Below, one piece after another: positions 56,255 to 64,000 of a stretch of DNA of 64,000 nucleotides. A program made the translations under genes and the position numbers. Origin of the DNA: Bradyrhizobium zhengyangense (GTDB lineage Bacteria > Pseudomonadota > Alphaproteobacteria > Rhizobiales > Xanthobacteraceae); contig NZ_JAKLUA010000003.1 of the NCBI RefSeq assembly GCF_022012435.1, positions 124,001 to 188,000 of the forward strand. Direction: 5' to 3'. Below the pieces are notes generated by a model, which was not told the DNA's origin, made no database searches, and was given only the letters and a program-made list of their open reading frames with translations. Each line of letters begins with the position of its first letter. Position 1 is the first letter of the stretch.

Positions 56255-56845
56255 ATGCCCAAGCCATCACTGAAAGACGCCATCCTCGACGCCGGCCTCA
56301 AGGTTATGTTCCGGACCGGCTATCACGGCACCAGCGTGCGCGACGTCACCGCTGCGGCGGGCGCGCCGCAGGGGTCCTTCACCAACCATTTCCGCTCCAA
56401 GGAGGCATTTGCCTCCGAGGTGCTCGATCGCTATTTCGACGTCACCCGCGGCCTCGTCGCCGAGGCGCTCGAGGACACCTCGCTGACGCCCCGCGCGCGC
56501 CTGCGGCGCTATCTCGACATCATCACCGGACGCCTTGAGGCCGACGGCTATGGCCGCGGCTGCCTGATCGGCGATCTCAGCCTGGAGGCATCAGGCAGCA
56601 GCGAACTGCTGCGTGCGCGCCTCGCAGCGATCTTCACTGAATGGCGCGCCCCGTTCGCCGCCTGCATCAGGGATGCGCAAGCGCGCGGCGAGATCGCATC
56701 CGATTTCGAGCCCGATGAGCTTGCCGACTTCCTGCTCGCGTCCTGGCAGGGCGCGATCCTGCGCATGAAGGTCGACCGCAATCCCAAAGCGCTCGAACGT
56801 TTCAAGACCATCGCATTCCAAACCGTGTTCAGGGAGCCGACATGA
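56255..56845 (+). CDS. TetR-family regulator of the haloalkane dehalogenase operon
   Basis: A 196-aa TetR regulator. The helix-turn-helix is ILDAGLKVMFRTGYHGTSVRDVTAAAGAPQGSFTNHFRSKEAFASEVL. The C-terminal ligand domain is of the TetR_C_6 type (ADGYGRGCLIGDLSLEASGSSELL, LADFLLASWQGAILRMKVDRNP). The start at 56255 has no ribosome-binding site and lies next to the palindrome, so the mRNA may be leaderless. It overlaps the dehalogenase by 4 nt (ATGA). Confidence 0.92.
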   Translation: MPKPSLKDAILDAGLKVMFRTGYHGTSVRDVTAAAGAPQGSFTNHFRSKEAFASEVLDRYFDVTRGLVAEALEDTSLTPRARLRRYLDIITGRLEADGYGRGCLIGDLSLEASGSSELLRARLAAIFTEWRAPFAACIRDAQARGEIASDFEPDELADFLLASWQGAILRMKVDRNPKALERFKTIAFQTVFREPT

Positions 56846-57774
56846 CCAAGCCGATCGACATCGAGATTCGCAAAGCGTCCGTCCTCGGAAGCCACATGGC
56901 CTATCGCGAGACTGGCGCGGAAGGCGCGCCCGTCGCGCTGTTCCTCCACGGCAATCCGACCTCCTCACACATCTGGCGCAACATTTTGCCGCTGGTGTCA
57001 CCGGTCGCGCATTGCATCGCCCCCGACAACATCGGCTTCGGTCAATCCGACAAGCCCGACATCGCCTACCGCTTCTTCGATCTTGTCCGCTATCTCGATG
57101 CCTTCATCGAAGCGCGCGGCATCAAATCGGCCTATCTCGTCGCGCAGGACTGGGGCACGGCGCTCGCATTTCATCTCGCCGCGCGCCGGCCCGATTTCGT
57201 GCGCGGCCTCGCCTTCATGGAATTCATCCGTCCGATGCCGACCTGGCAGGACTTCCACCTCACCGAGGTCGCGGAAGAGCAGGACCATGCCGAGGCGGCA
57301 CGCGCGGTCTTCCGCAAATTCAGGACGCCGGGTGAAGGCGAAGCGATGATCCTCGAGGCAAATGCCTTCGTCGAGCGCGTGCTGCCCGGCGGCATCGTGC
57401 GCAGGCTGAGCGAAGCGGAGATGGCACCCTATCGTGCGCCATTCCCGACGCCGGAGAGCCGCCGTCCCGTGCTTGCGCTTCCGCGCGAACTGCCGATCGC
57501 CGGTGAGCCCGCCGACGTCTACGCTGTGCTCGAGTCCGCGCATGCGGCGCTGGCCGCGTCGTCCTATCCGAAGCTGCTGTTCACCGGTGAGCCCGGGGCG
57601 CTGGTCGCGCCGGAATTTGCCGAGCGGTTCGCAGCGTTCCTGACGCACTGCGCGCTGGTTCGCCTCGGCGCCGGGCTGCACTTCCTTCAGGAGGATCACG
57701 CTGAGGCGATTGGCCGCTCTGTCGCCGGCTGGATCGCCGGCATCGAAGCGATACGCCCGCAGCTTGCGGCCTGA
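56842..57774 (+). CDS. dbjA: Haloalkane dehalogenase (DbjA-like)
   Basis: Hydrolyses the carbon-halogen bond of haloalkanes to an alcohol and halide. 310 aa, equal to DbjA of B. japonicum and very similar to it as recalled. Nucleophile D103 and halide-binding W104 (QDWGTA), N38 (HGNPTS), E127 and H280 are all at the DbjA positions. The extra loop near 140-146, which is known in DbjA, is present as LTEVAEE in place of HTEVAEE. In an operon with its TetR regulator. Confidence 0.95.
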   Translation: MTKPIDIEIRKASVLGSHMAYRETGAEGAPVALFLHGNPTSSHIWRNILPLVSPVAHCIAPDNIGFGQSDKPDIAYRFFDLVRYLDAFIEARGIKSAYLVAQDWGTALAFHLAARRPDFVRGLAFMEFIRPMPTWQDFHLTEVAEEQDHAEAARAVFRKFRTPGEGEAMILEANAFVERVLPGGIVRRLSEAEMAPYRAPFPTPESRRPVLALPRELPIAGEPADVYAVLESAHAALAASSYPKLLFTGEPGALVAPEFAERFAAFLTHCALVRLGAGLHFLQEDHAEAIGRSVAGWIAGIEAIRPQLAA

Positions 57775-58273
57775 GGCAAACGCTACCTCCAAGCAACATG
57801 CTTGTCGCGGCTACCCTGGCGGGCGGCCGCGATGACGTCTGTTATGTCGCAGTGCAACCCGATGACCGGGAGCGAGGCGTAGGCCACGTCGTCGTGTGCC
57901 TCGCAGCCGGCCCCCTCTTTCAACAGGCGGATGCGGTCCATAGATTGAGATCGACTTAAGGCGTGACGGAACATTGTCCGGTCGAAATCATCAAAACTTC
58001 ACGGCGACTGCGCAGGATTGCCATGGAGATTCGCGTCAGCCTTGCCGCCGAAAGCGCCAAACCGTGCATCATGAGCTCGCAAGCCTGCCTAAAATATTGA
58101 AGGCACGTGATTTTGTTCGCATTGGCGAATTCCACTCCGCTTCAAAACGCGCTAGTGGAGGGACGGGGGGCATACGCGAGACCGGAGCCGACGGCGAGGG
58201 TTCGTCGAGTGCCATTGCGTCGTTCGCCTGTTCGCCGGCCATTCTGGCCGCTGAAGCGTTGTTCGAGGTCTAG
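57775..58273. other. Intergenic region between dehalogenase and UPF0104 genes
   Basis: About 500 nt with no convincing gene. A minus-strand frame of 52 codons (57783-57941, starts MDRIRLLKEGAGCE) and a TTG-started plus-strand frame (57974-58273) are open, but both lack a ribosome-binding site and known motifs. The promoter of the next gene must lie here. Confidence 0.4.
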
Positions 58274-59332
58274 ATGCTGGAAGCCATACGCAGGGCGATG
58301 ACGTTGCTGCGCCAGAAGCAAATCCTGCATAAGCTTGGAGTTGTGATCAGCGTCGCGGTCATCGGCATCGCTTGCTATGTGCTCTTTCACATGCTGCGCG
58401 GCATCGACACGAACGAGGTGATCGAGGCGATCAAGAGCACCGAACCGCGCCAGATTGCGATGGCCGCGTTGTTCGTCGCCGCGGGCTATTTCACGCTGAC
58501 CTTCTACGATCTGTTCGCCGTGCGCGCGATCGGACAGTCCCACGTGCCGTACCGTATCAATGCGCTCGCAGCCTTCACCAGCTATTCGATCGGCCACAAT
58601 GTCGGCGCCAGCGTCTTCACCGGCGGCGCCGTGCGTTATCGCATCTATTCGGCCTATGGCCTCAACGCGATCGACGTCGCGAAAATCTGCTTCCTGGCCG
58701 GCCTCACCTTCTGGCTCGGCAATGCGGCCGTGCTCGGCCTCGGCATCTCCTATCATCCGGAGGCGGCCGCCGCGATCGACCAACTGCCGCCCTGGTTGAA
58801 CCGCACCATCGCGATGATGATCATCGTGGCGCTGGTTGCTTACGTGATCTGGGTCTGGACCCAGCCGCGGGTGGTTGGGCGCGGTCCGTGGACCGTAGTG
58901 CTGCCGGGCGGCCCGCTGACGCTGCTGCAGATCGCCATCGGCATCATTGATCTCGGCTTCTGCGCGCTCGCGATGTACGTGCTGGTGCCCGACGAGCCCA
59001 ATCTCGGCTTCGTCGTGGTCGCAGTCATCTTCGTCTCGGCGACGCTGCTCGGCTTCGCCAGCCATTCGCCCGGGGGACTAGGGGTCTTCGACGCCGCCAT
59101 GCTGGTCGGGCTCTGGCAGATGGACCGTGAGGAACTGCTCGGCGGCATGCTGTTGTTCCGGGTCCTCTATTATCTGTCCCCTTTCGTCATCTCTGTAATC
59201 TTGCTGACGTTTCGGGAGGTTATCATCGGTGCCCGATCGAAACGTTTGCAGCAGGCGGCGCTCAAGCTCGACCCAGGTCCACCGCCCAAAGCCGCTTATG
59301 TGAGAAAGCGCAGCGACGGCGGCGGCGCCTGA
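58274..59332 (+). CDS. UPF0104 / lysylphosphatidylglycerol synthase TM-region protein
   Basis: A 352-aa inner-membrane protein with about eight helices. It matches the flippase-like membrane domain of MprF (SYSIGHNVGASVFTGGAVRYRIYSAYGL, and FASHSPGGLGVFDAAMLVGL). The soluble aminoacyl-transferase domain of full MprF is absent, so it may flip or sense a lipid rather than make lysyl-PG. The C-terminal tail is cytoplasmic and basic. phoR follows after 35 nt. Confidence 0.85.
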   Translation: MLEAIRRAMTLLRQKQILHKLGVVISVAVIGIACYVLFHMLRGIDTNEVIEAIKSTEPRQIAMAALFVAAGYFTLTFYDLFAVRAIGQSHVPYRINALAAFTSYSIGHNVGASVFTGGAVRYRIYSAYGLNAIDVAKICFLAGLTFWLGNAAVLGLGISYHPEAAAAIDQLPPWLNRTIAMMIIVALVAYVIWVWTQPRVVGRGPWTVVLPGGPLTLLQIAIGIIDLGFCALAMYVLVPDEPNLGFVVVAVIFVSATLLGFASHSPGGLGVFDAAMLVGLWQMDREELLGGMLLFRVLYYLSPFVISVILLTFREVIIGARSKRLQQAALKLDPGPPPKAAYVRKRSDGGGA

Positions 59333-59367
59333 CCGGCGCAACGCGAACATAGGAGAAGCCCGGCCCG

Positions 59368-60660
59368 ATGGCGATCGACGCCCCCTCGTCTCCCACGGTG
59401 CAGCCATGGTCCGACCGGCTGCGGCACTCGACCATCATCCTGATCGCTGCGGCACTGGCGCTGTCGGTCGTGGTTTCGCTCGGCGAGTTGTCGGTGCTGC
59501 GGGCGGTGACGGTGTTCCTCTGCATCGCCGCGGCGGCGCTGATCCCTTGGCGGCTGCATGATACCTCCGCCTCGCGCGAGGACGTCAGGCGCGTCAATCC
59601 GGTTGAAGGCGCCGCGGTGGCCGCGGTTGTCGCCGGTATGCCGGATCCCGCGGTGCTGCTCGACCGCGCCGGCCGGGTCATCCATCTCAACGCGGCCGCC
59701 GCTCAGCTAGCGCCTGCGCTGCGCAAGAACGAGCTCGCCCAGTTCGCGCTGCGCTCGCCGGAAATCATCACGGCGCTGCGCGAGTCGATTGCCACCACCG
59801 AGCCGCGGCGCGCGACCTATCTCGACCATGTTCCGGTCGACCGCTGGATGGAGCTGATCATCACCCCGGTGCCGGTCCCGACCAATTTCGGCGGCGCCGA
59901 CAAATGCATGCTGATGACCTTCCACGACCAGACGCCGCTGCGCCGGGTCGAGGAGATGCGCGCCGACTTCGTCGCCAATGCCAGCCATGAATTGCGCACG
60001 CCGCTGGCCGCGTTGTCCGGCTTCATCGACACGCTCCAGGGCCAGGCCAAGGACGATCCCAAGGCGCGCGAGCGCTTCCTCGGCATCATGCACAACCAGG
60101 CGACGCGTATGGCGCGCCTGATCGACGACCTCCTGTCGCTGTCACGGGTAGAGCTATCGGCGCATGTGCGGCCCGACACCTTGGTCGACCTCTTGCCGAT
60201 CATCTTCCAGGTCGCCGACGGGCTCGAGCCGCTGGCGCGAGAGCGCCAGGTCGAGGTCGAAACTCATTTGCCCGACGGCCCGGTCATGATTGCCGGCGAC
60301 CGCGAGGAACTGCTCCGCCTGTTCGAAAACCTGATCGAAAACGCGCTCAAATATGGCGCCTCCGGCGGACGCGTGATCGTGTCGCTGACGCTGCCTGCGC
60401 CCGCCGATGCAATTCAGGAAATCCGGGTCATGGTGCGGGATTTCGGCCCCGGCATTGCGCCCGAGCACCTGCCGCGCCTGACCGAGCGGTTCTACCGGGT
60501 GGACGTCGGCGACAGCCGCTTGCAGGGCGGCACGGGACTCGGATTATCGCTGGTGAAACATATTCTTAACCGTCACCGCGGCCGTCTTTTAATCGAAAGC
60601 GTGCCCAAGCAGGGTGCGACGTTCACCGCCTGTTTCCCCCAGGCTAAGACTTTAGTTTAG
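59368..60660 (+). CDS. phoR: Phosphate regulon sensor histidine kinase PhoR
   Basis: A 430-aa sensor kinase. Two N-terminal helices (about 21-38 and 43-60), a PAS domain (PDPAVLLDRAGRVIHLNAAA, about 90-190), HisKA with phosphorylated H207 in FVANASHELRTPL, and a HATPase domain (NLIENALKYG, RDFGPGIAPEHL, GTGLGLSLVKHI). It precedes the pst operon, so it most likely senses phosphate through PstSCAB-PhoU and acts on PhoB, whose gene should lie beyond the window. Confidence 0.94.
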   Translation: MAIDAPSSPTVQPWSDRLRHSTIILIAAALALSVVVSLGELSVLRAVTVFLCIAAAALIPWRLHDTSASREDVRRVNPVEGAAVAAVVAGMPDPAVLLDRAGRVIHLNAAAAQLAPALRKNELAQFALRSPEIITALRESIATTEPRRATYLDHVPVDRWMELIITPVPVPTNFGGADKCMLMTFHDQTPLRRVEEMRADFVANASHELRTPLAALSGFIDTLQGQAKDDPKARERFLGIMHNQATRMARLIDDLLSLSRVELSAHVRPDTLVDLLPIIFQVADGLEPLARERQVEVETHLPDGPVMIAGDREELLRLFENLIENALKYGASGGRVIVSLTLPAPADAIQEIRVMVRDFGPGIAPEHLPRLTERFYRVDVGDSRLQGGTGLGLSLVKHILNRHRGRLLIESVPKQGATFTACFPQAKTLV

Positions 60661-60693
60661 GCGATAAAGCAAAGTGATTTCAATCGCTTAGTG

Positions 60694-60711
60694 CCGTCAT
60701 CCGACTGTCAC
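60694..60711 (+). promoter_or_regulatory. Pho box upstream of pstS
   Basis: CCGTCAT-CCGA-CTGTCAC: two direct repeats with a four-base spacer, two mismatches from the consensus CTGTCAT-N4-CTGTCAT. It lies 100 nt before the pstS start, so PhoB should activate the operon when phosphate is low. Confidence 0.85.
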
Positions 60712-60810
60712 GAAACCTTCGTAAAAGCTCAGCCGACCGCTCCTAAAGGGGCGGCACGGGGAGCGCGATCGGGCGCGGATGGCGCTTCGCTCCCCTGTAT
60801 GGAGACCAGC

Positions 60811-61824
60811 ATGAATTTCCTCAAGACTATCGTCGCTGCCGGCTTGGTCGCCGCAACGACGACGACGGCTTTCGCCGCCGACACCACCGGCGCCGGCTCG
60901 ACCTTCATTTTCCCCGTCCTTTCCAAGTGGGCCGACGCTTACAAGAAGGAATCGGGCAACGGCGTTAACTACCAGTCGATCGGTTCCGGTGCCGGCATCA
61001 AGCAGATCCAGGCCAAGACCGTGACCTTCGGCGCGACCGACGCTCCGTTGAAGGCGGATCAACTCGTGAAGGACGGCTTCGCCCAGTGGCCGATGGTCAT
61101 GGGCGGTATCGTCCCGGTCGTTAACATTGAAGGCGTGAAGGCCGGCGAACTCGTCCTCGACGGCGCCACCCTCGCCGACATCTTCATCGGCAAGATCACC
61201 AAGTGGGACGACGCTGCGATCAAGAAGCTGAACCCGAATGCCAAGCTGCCGTCGGATGCGATCTCGGTCGTTCACCGCGCGGACGGTTCGGGCACCACCT
61301 TCAACTTCACCAACTATCTGTCCAAGACCAGCGCCGACTGGAAGAGCAAGGTCGGTGAGGGCACCGCCGTCGAGTGGCCGGTTGGCGTCGGCGCCAAGGG
61401 CAACGAAGGCGTTGCCGGCAATATCGCCCAGACCAAGAATTCGGTCGGCTACGTCGAATACGCCTATGCCAAGCAGAACAAGCTGACCTACACCAAGATG
61501 GTCAACAAGGCCGGCAAGACCGTCGACGCGACCAACGAGGCGTTCCAGGCCGCCGCGTCCAACGCCGACTGGACCAGCGCTCCGGGCTACTACCTGATCC
61601 TCACCGACCAGCCCGGCGACAAGTCCTGGCCGATCGTCGCGACGACTTTCGTGCTGATGCACAAGGACGCCACCGACAAGGCCGCGTCGCAGGAAGCGCT
61701 GAAGTTCTTCAAGTTCGCCTTTGAAAAGGGTGCGAAGTCTGCCGAAGAGCTCGACTACATCCCGATGCCCGACAACGTCGTGAAGCTGATCGAGAAGACC
61801 TGGTCGGCCGACATCAAGAGCTAG
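60811..61824 (+). CDS. pstS: Phosphate-binding periplasmic protein PstS
   Basis: High-affinity phosphate-binding protein of the PstSCAB importer. 337 aa. Signal peptide 1-23 (AFA cleavage). Phosphate-contact motifs [25 protein letters not shown] and [16 protein letters not shown] are present. GGAG six nt before ATG 60811 decides the start over an upstream frame extension. A hairpin follows before pstC. Confidence 0.96.
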   Translation: MNFLKTIVAAGLVAATTTTAFAADTTGAGSTFIFPVLSKWADAYKKESGNGVNYQSIGSGAGIKQIQAKTVTFGATDAPLKADQLVKDGFAQWPMVMGGIVPVVNIEGVKAGELVLDGATLADIFIGKITKWDDAAIKKLNPNAKLPSDAISVVHRADGSGTTFNFTNYLSKTSADWKSKVGEGTAVEWPVGVGAKGNEGVAGNIAQTKNSVGYVEYAYAKQNKLTYTKMVNKAGKTVDATNEAFQAAASNADWTSAPGYYLILTDQPGDKSWPIVATTFVLMHKDATDKAASQEALKFFKFAFEKGAKSAEELDYIPMPDNVVKLIEKTWSADIKS

Positions 61825-61845
61825 GCTCTTTGCTCTCTGGACGCA

Positions 61846-61868
61846 GTGCGGCCTCCAATGGCCGCATT
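61846..61868 (+). terminator. Hairpin between pstS and pstC
   Basis: TGCGGCC-TCCAAT-GGCCGCA, extended by two more pairs, without a T-run. In pst operons such hairpins protect the pstS message and lower expression of the membrane genes. Confidence 0.6.
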
Positions 61869-61964
61869 GCGCGCCATACGACGTTTCGGTCCCGGACTGA
61901 CTTTGCGCTGTGTCCGGGGCGCGAGATCAACCAGAAGCGTATATCATTGGTACAGGGGATCGGC

Positions 61965-62963
61965 GTGGCAGATATGGCTGTCGAGAGCAATGTGATTGAT
62001 GCCGCCGGTCCGTATGATCGCGCCAAGGCTTTGAGCGCGTTCAAGCTCGGCGACGTCACCTTCTACTGGATCACGCGCCTCAGCGCGATTTCGGTTCTCC
62101 TCATTCTCGGCGGCATCATCATCTCGCTGATCATCGGCGCCGTCCCGGCGATGAAGGAATACGGCTTCGCATTCCTGTGGACGCAGCGCTGGGCCCCGTC
62201 GGCGGATCCGCCCGTACTCGGCGCGCTCGGACCGATGTACGGCACGCTCGTCACCTCCTTCATCGCGATGCTGATCGCCATTCCCGTCGGTCTCGGCATT
62301 GCGATCTTCCTCACCGAGCTGTGCCCGCAATGGCTGCGCCGTCCGATCGGCATGGCCATCGAGTTGCTCGCGGGCATTCCCTCGATCATCTACGGCATGT
62401 GGGGCTTCTTCGTACTGGGGCCGTTCCTGGCCAACACCTTCCAGCCCGTCATGATCAAGATCTTCGACGGCATCCCGGTCCTGGGCGCGATCTTCGCAGG
62501 TCCCCCGTCCTATCTCAGCCTGTTCAACGCCGCGCTGATCCTCGCGATCATGGTGCTGCCCTTCATCACCTCGATCTCGGTCGACGTGTTCAAGACCGTG
62601 CCGCCGGTGCTGAAAGAGGCCGCCTACGGCGTCGGCTGCACCACCTGGGAAGTCGTCCGCAGCGTCGTGATCCCCTACACCCGCGTCGGCATCATCGGCG
62701 GTGTCATGCTGGCCCTGGGGCGCGCCCTCGGCGAGACCATGGCCGTGACCTTCATCATCGGCAACTCGTTCCGCATCTCGTCATCGATCTTCGCGCCGGG
62801 CACCACGATCTCGGCGGCGATCGCATCCGAATTCGCCGAGAGCGACGGCCTGCACCAGTCCGGCCTGATCCTACTCGGCCTGTTGCTGTTCGTGCTGACG
62901 TTCTTCGTGCTCGCCGGCGCCAGGCTGATGCTGCTGCGCCTGGAAAAGAAGGCGGGGAAGTAA
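61965..62963 (+). CDS. pstC: Phosphate ABC transporter permease PstC
   Basis: Inner-membrane permease, 332 aa from the GTG at 61965 (AGGGGA five nt upstream); ATG 61974 is the alternative. Six helices, with [21 protein letters not shown] first, and the EAA loop [30 protein letters not shown]. Forms the pore with PstA, whose gene starts one nt after this stop. Confidence 0.94.
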   Translation: MADMAVESNVIDAAGPYDRAKALSAFKLGDVTFYWITRLSAISVLLILGGIIISLIIGAVPAMKEYGFAFLWTQRWAPSADPPVLGALGPMYGTLVTSFIAMLIAIPVGLGIAIFLTELCPQWLRRPIGMAIELLAGIPSIIYGMWGFFVLGPFLANTFQPVMIKIFDGIPVLGAIFAGPPSYLSLFNAALILAIMVLPFITSISVDVFKTVPPVLKEAAYGVGCTTWEVVRSVVIPYTRVGIIGGVMLALGRALGETMAVTFIIGNSFRISSSIFAPGTTISAAIASEFAESDGLHQSGLILLGLLLFVLTFFVLAGARLMLLRLEKKAGK

Positions 62964-62964
62964 C

Positions 62965-63810
62965 ATGAACCCGATTTACGCACGCCGCCGCCGCAAGGAC
63001 ATCGTCATTCGCGGGCTCTGCGTCGGTGCCGCCGCCTTCGGCGTCACCTGGCTCGCGCTGATCCTGATCACGCTGCTCTATAACGGCGTGGCCGGCCTCA
63101 GCCTCGACCTGTTCGTTGCTGATACCCCGCCTCCGGGCTCGACCGAAGGCGGCCTCCGCAACGCTATCGTCGGCTCGCTGATCATGACCGTGATCGGCGT
63201 CGGCATCGGCGCGCCGCTCGGCCTGTTCGCCGGCACCTATCTCGCCGAGTACGGCCGCAACGACAAGCTGACCTCGGTGATCCGCTTCATCAACGACATC
63301 CTGCTGTCGGCGCCTTCGATCATCATCGGCTTGTTCATCTACGGCGCAGTAGTGGTGCCGATGCGCGGTTTCTCGGCGATCGCAGGTTCGCTCGCGCTGG
63401 CCGTCATCGTGATCCCGGTGGTGCTGCGCACGACCGAGGACATGTTGCTGCTGGTGCCCAACGCGCTGCGCGAGGCGGCTTCCGCGCTCGGCCTGCCGCG
63501 CTCGCTGGTGATCAAGCGGATCGCCTACCGCGCGGCCCGCTCCGGTCTTATCACCGGCGTGCTGCTCGCCACCGCCCGCGTCGCCGGCGAGACCGCGCCG
63601 CTGCTCTTCACCGCGCTGTCGAACCAGTTCTTCAGCCTCGGCCTGAACAAGACGATGGCGAACCTGCCGGTGACCATCAACAATTTCGTCCAGAGCCCCT
63701 ACGCCTATTGGAAGCAGCTCGCCTGGAGCGGTGCGCTGTTGATCACCCTCACCGTGCTTGCCCTGAACATTGGCGCGCGCATTCTCGGCGCCGAGAGGAC
63801 TGCAAAATGA
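62965..63810 (+). CDS. pstA: Phosphate ABC transporter permease PstA
   Basis: Inner-membrane permease, 281 aa. Basic start [12 protein letters not shown], six helices, and the EAA loop [50 protein letters not shown]. The pstB start overlaps its stop by 4 nt (ATGA). Confidence 0.95.
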   Translation: MNPIYARRRRKDIVIRGLCVGAAAFGVTWLALILITLLYNGVAGLSLDLFVADTPPPGSTEGGLRNAIVGSLIMTVIGVGIGAPLGLFAGTYLAEYGRNDKLTSVIRFINDILLSAPSIIIGLFIYGAVVVPMRGFSAIAGSLALAVIVIPVVLRTTEDMLLLVPNALREAASALGLPRSLVIKRIAYRAARSGLITGVLLATARVAGETAPLLFTALSNQFFSLGLNKTMANLPVTINNFVQSPYAYWKQLAWSGALLITLTVLALNIGARILGAERTAK

Positions 63811-64000
63811 CCGACCTTTCCGTATCCGTGAGTTCGAACGCTCATTTGGCGTCGCAACAGCCGCTGCCGGAAGCCCCGGCCAAGGTGACGGTGCGCAACC
63901 TCAACTTCTATTACGGCGAGCACCACGCGCTGAAGAACATCAATCTGGCGCTCGGCACCAACCGCGTCACGGCCTTCATCGGCCCGTCGGGCTGCGGCAA
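63807..64000 (+). CDS. pstB: Phosphate ABC transporter ATPase PstB (cut by window end)
   Basis: First 64 codons only. It has a 27-residue variable leader, then [38 protein letters not shown], where the Walker A motif is cut off by the window edge. Standard PstB otherwise. phoU and phoB would be expected next. Confidence 0.92.
   Translation, partial: MTDLSVSVSSNAHLASQQPLPEAPAKVTVRNLNFYYGEHHALKNINLALGTNRVTAFIGPSGCG

Noticed and set aside
57974..58273. 99-codon frame just before the UPF0104 gene
   Set aside because: TTG start, no ribosome-binding site, no recognisable motifs; composition like random high-G+C sequence.

Overview
The window looks like chromosomal DNA of a Bradyrhizobium-type alphaproteobacterium. 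The evidence is high G+C, the gene order lysC / ubiG, comF-grxC-nitrilase-DUF1178 and argJ-parvulin-secA, a phaR/phaA/phaB polyhydroxybutyrate locus, many short palindromic intergenic repeats of the kind common in this genus, and a haloalkane dehalogenase that from memory is nearly the same as DbjA of B. japonicum. No rRNA, tRNA, CRISPR array, transposase or prophage gene was recognised.

Layout. 0-5.7 kb: a PilZ/PAS/GGDEF diguanylate cyclase, an exported beta-rich protein, small exported proteins, an HSL-type esterase, a branched-chain aminotransferase and a methyltransferase. 5.8-8.9 kb: PHB regulator phaR divergent from phaA, then phaB. 8.9-13.8 kb: a YddG-like exporter, flavin reductase-like protein, cupin, gloB, a methyltransferase and the DUF4167 protein. 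14.3-27 kb: translation and nitrogen-PTS genes (prmC, prfA, ptsP, lysC), interrupted by a HIT protein, a branched-chain-type ABC transporter operon with a fused permease-ATPase, an RNA-polymerase-alpha-CTD-like protein and a MarR regulator. 27-39.3 kb: housekeeping genes (PH-domain protein, ubiG, EamA transporter, DUF1178, nitrilase-like amidase, grxC, comF, a BioC/NDUFAF5-like methyltransferase, mutT, argJ, parvulin, secA). A small GIY-YIG nuclease gene lies here inside a perfect 32-bp inverted repeat.

40-52 kb is a catabolic island. It holds a glutamine-synthetase-family enzyme and a Rieske oxygenase divergent from an IclR regulator, then the aerobic benzoyl-CoA epoxidation (box) pathway: boxR with a co-transcribed truncated haemoglobin, benzoate-CoA ligase, an alpha/beta hydrolase, a DUF309 protein, boxC and boxB. 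boxA (the reductase) and the semialdehyde dehydrogenase gene are not in the window. A TGCA-N6-TGCA site upstream of boxC matches the remembered operator of the BzdR/BoxR family.

52-64 kb: an SDR, a polysaccharide deacetylase, an OmpA-like protein, a TetR-haloalkane dehalogenase operon behind a perfect 24-bp palindrome, a UPF0104/LPG-synthase-like membrane protein, and the phosphate regulon start [20 protein letters not shown] (pstB cut by the window end) with a Pho box before pstS.
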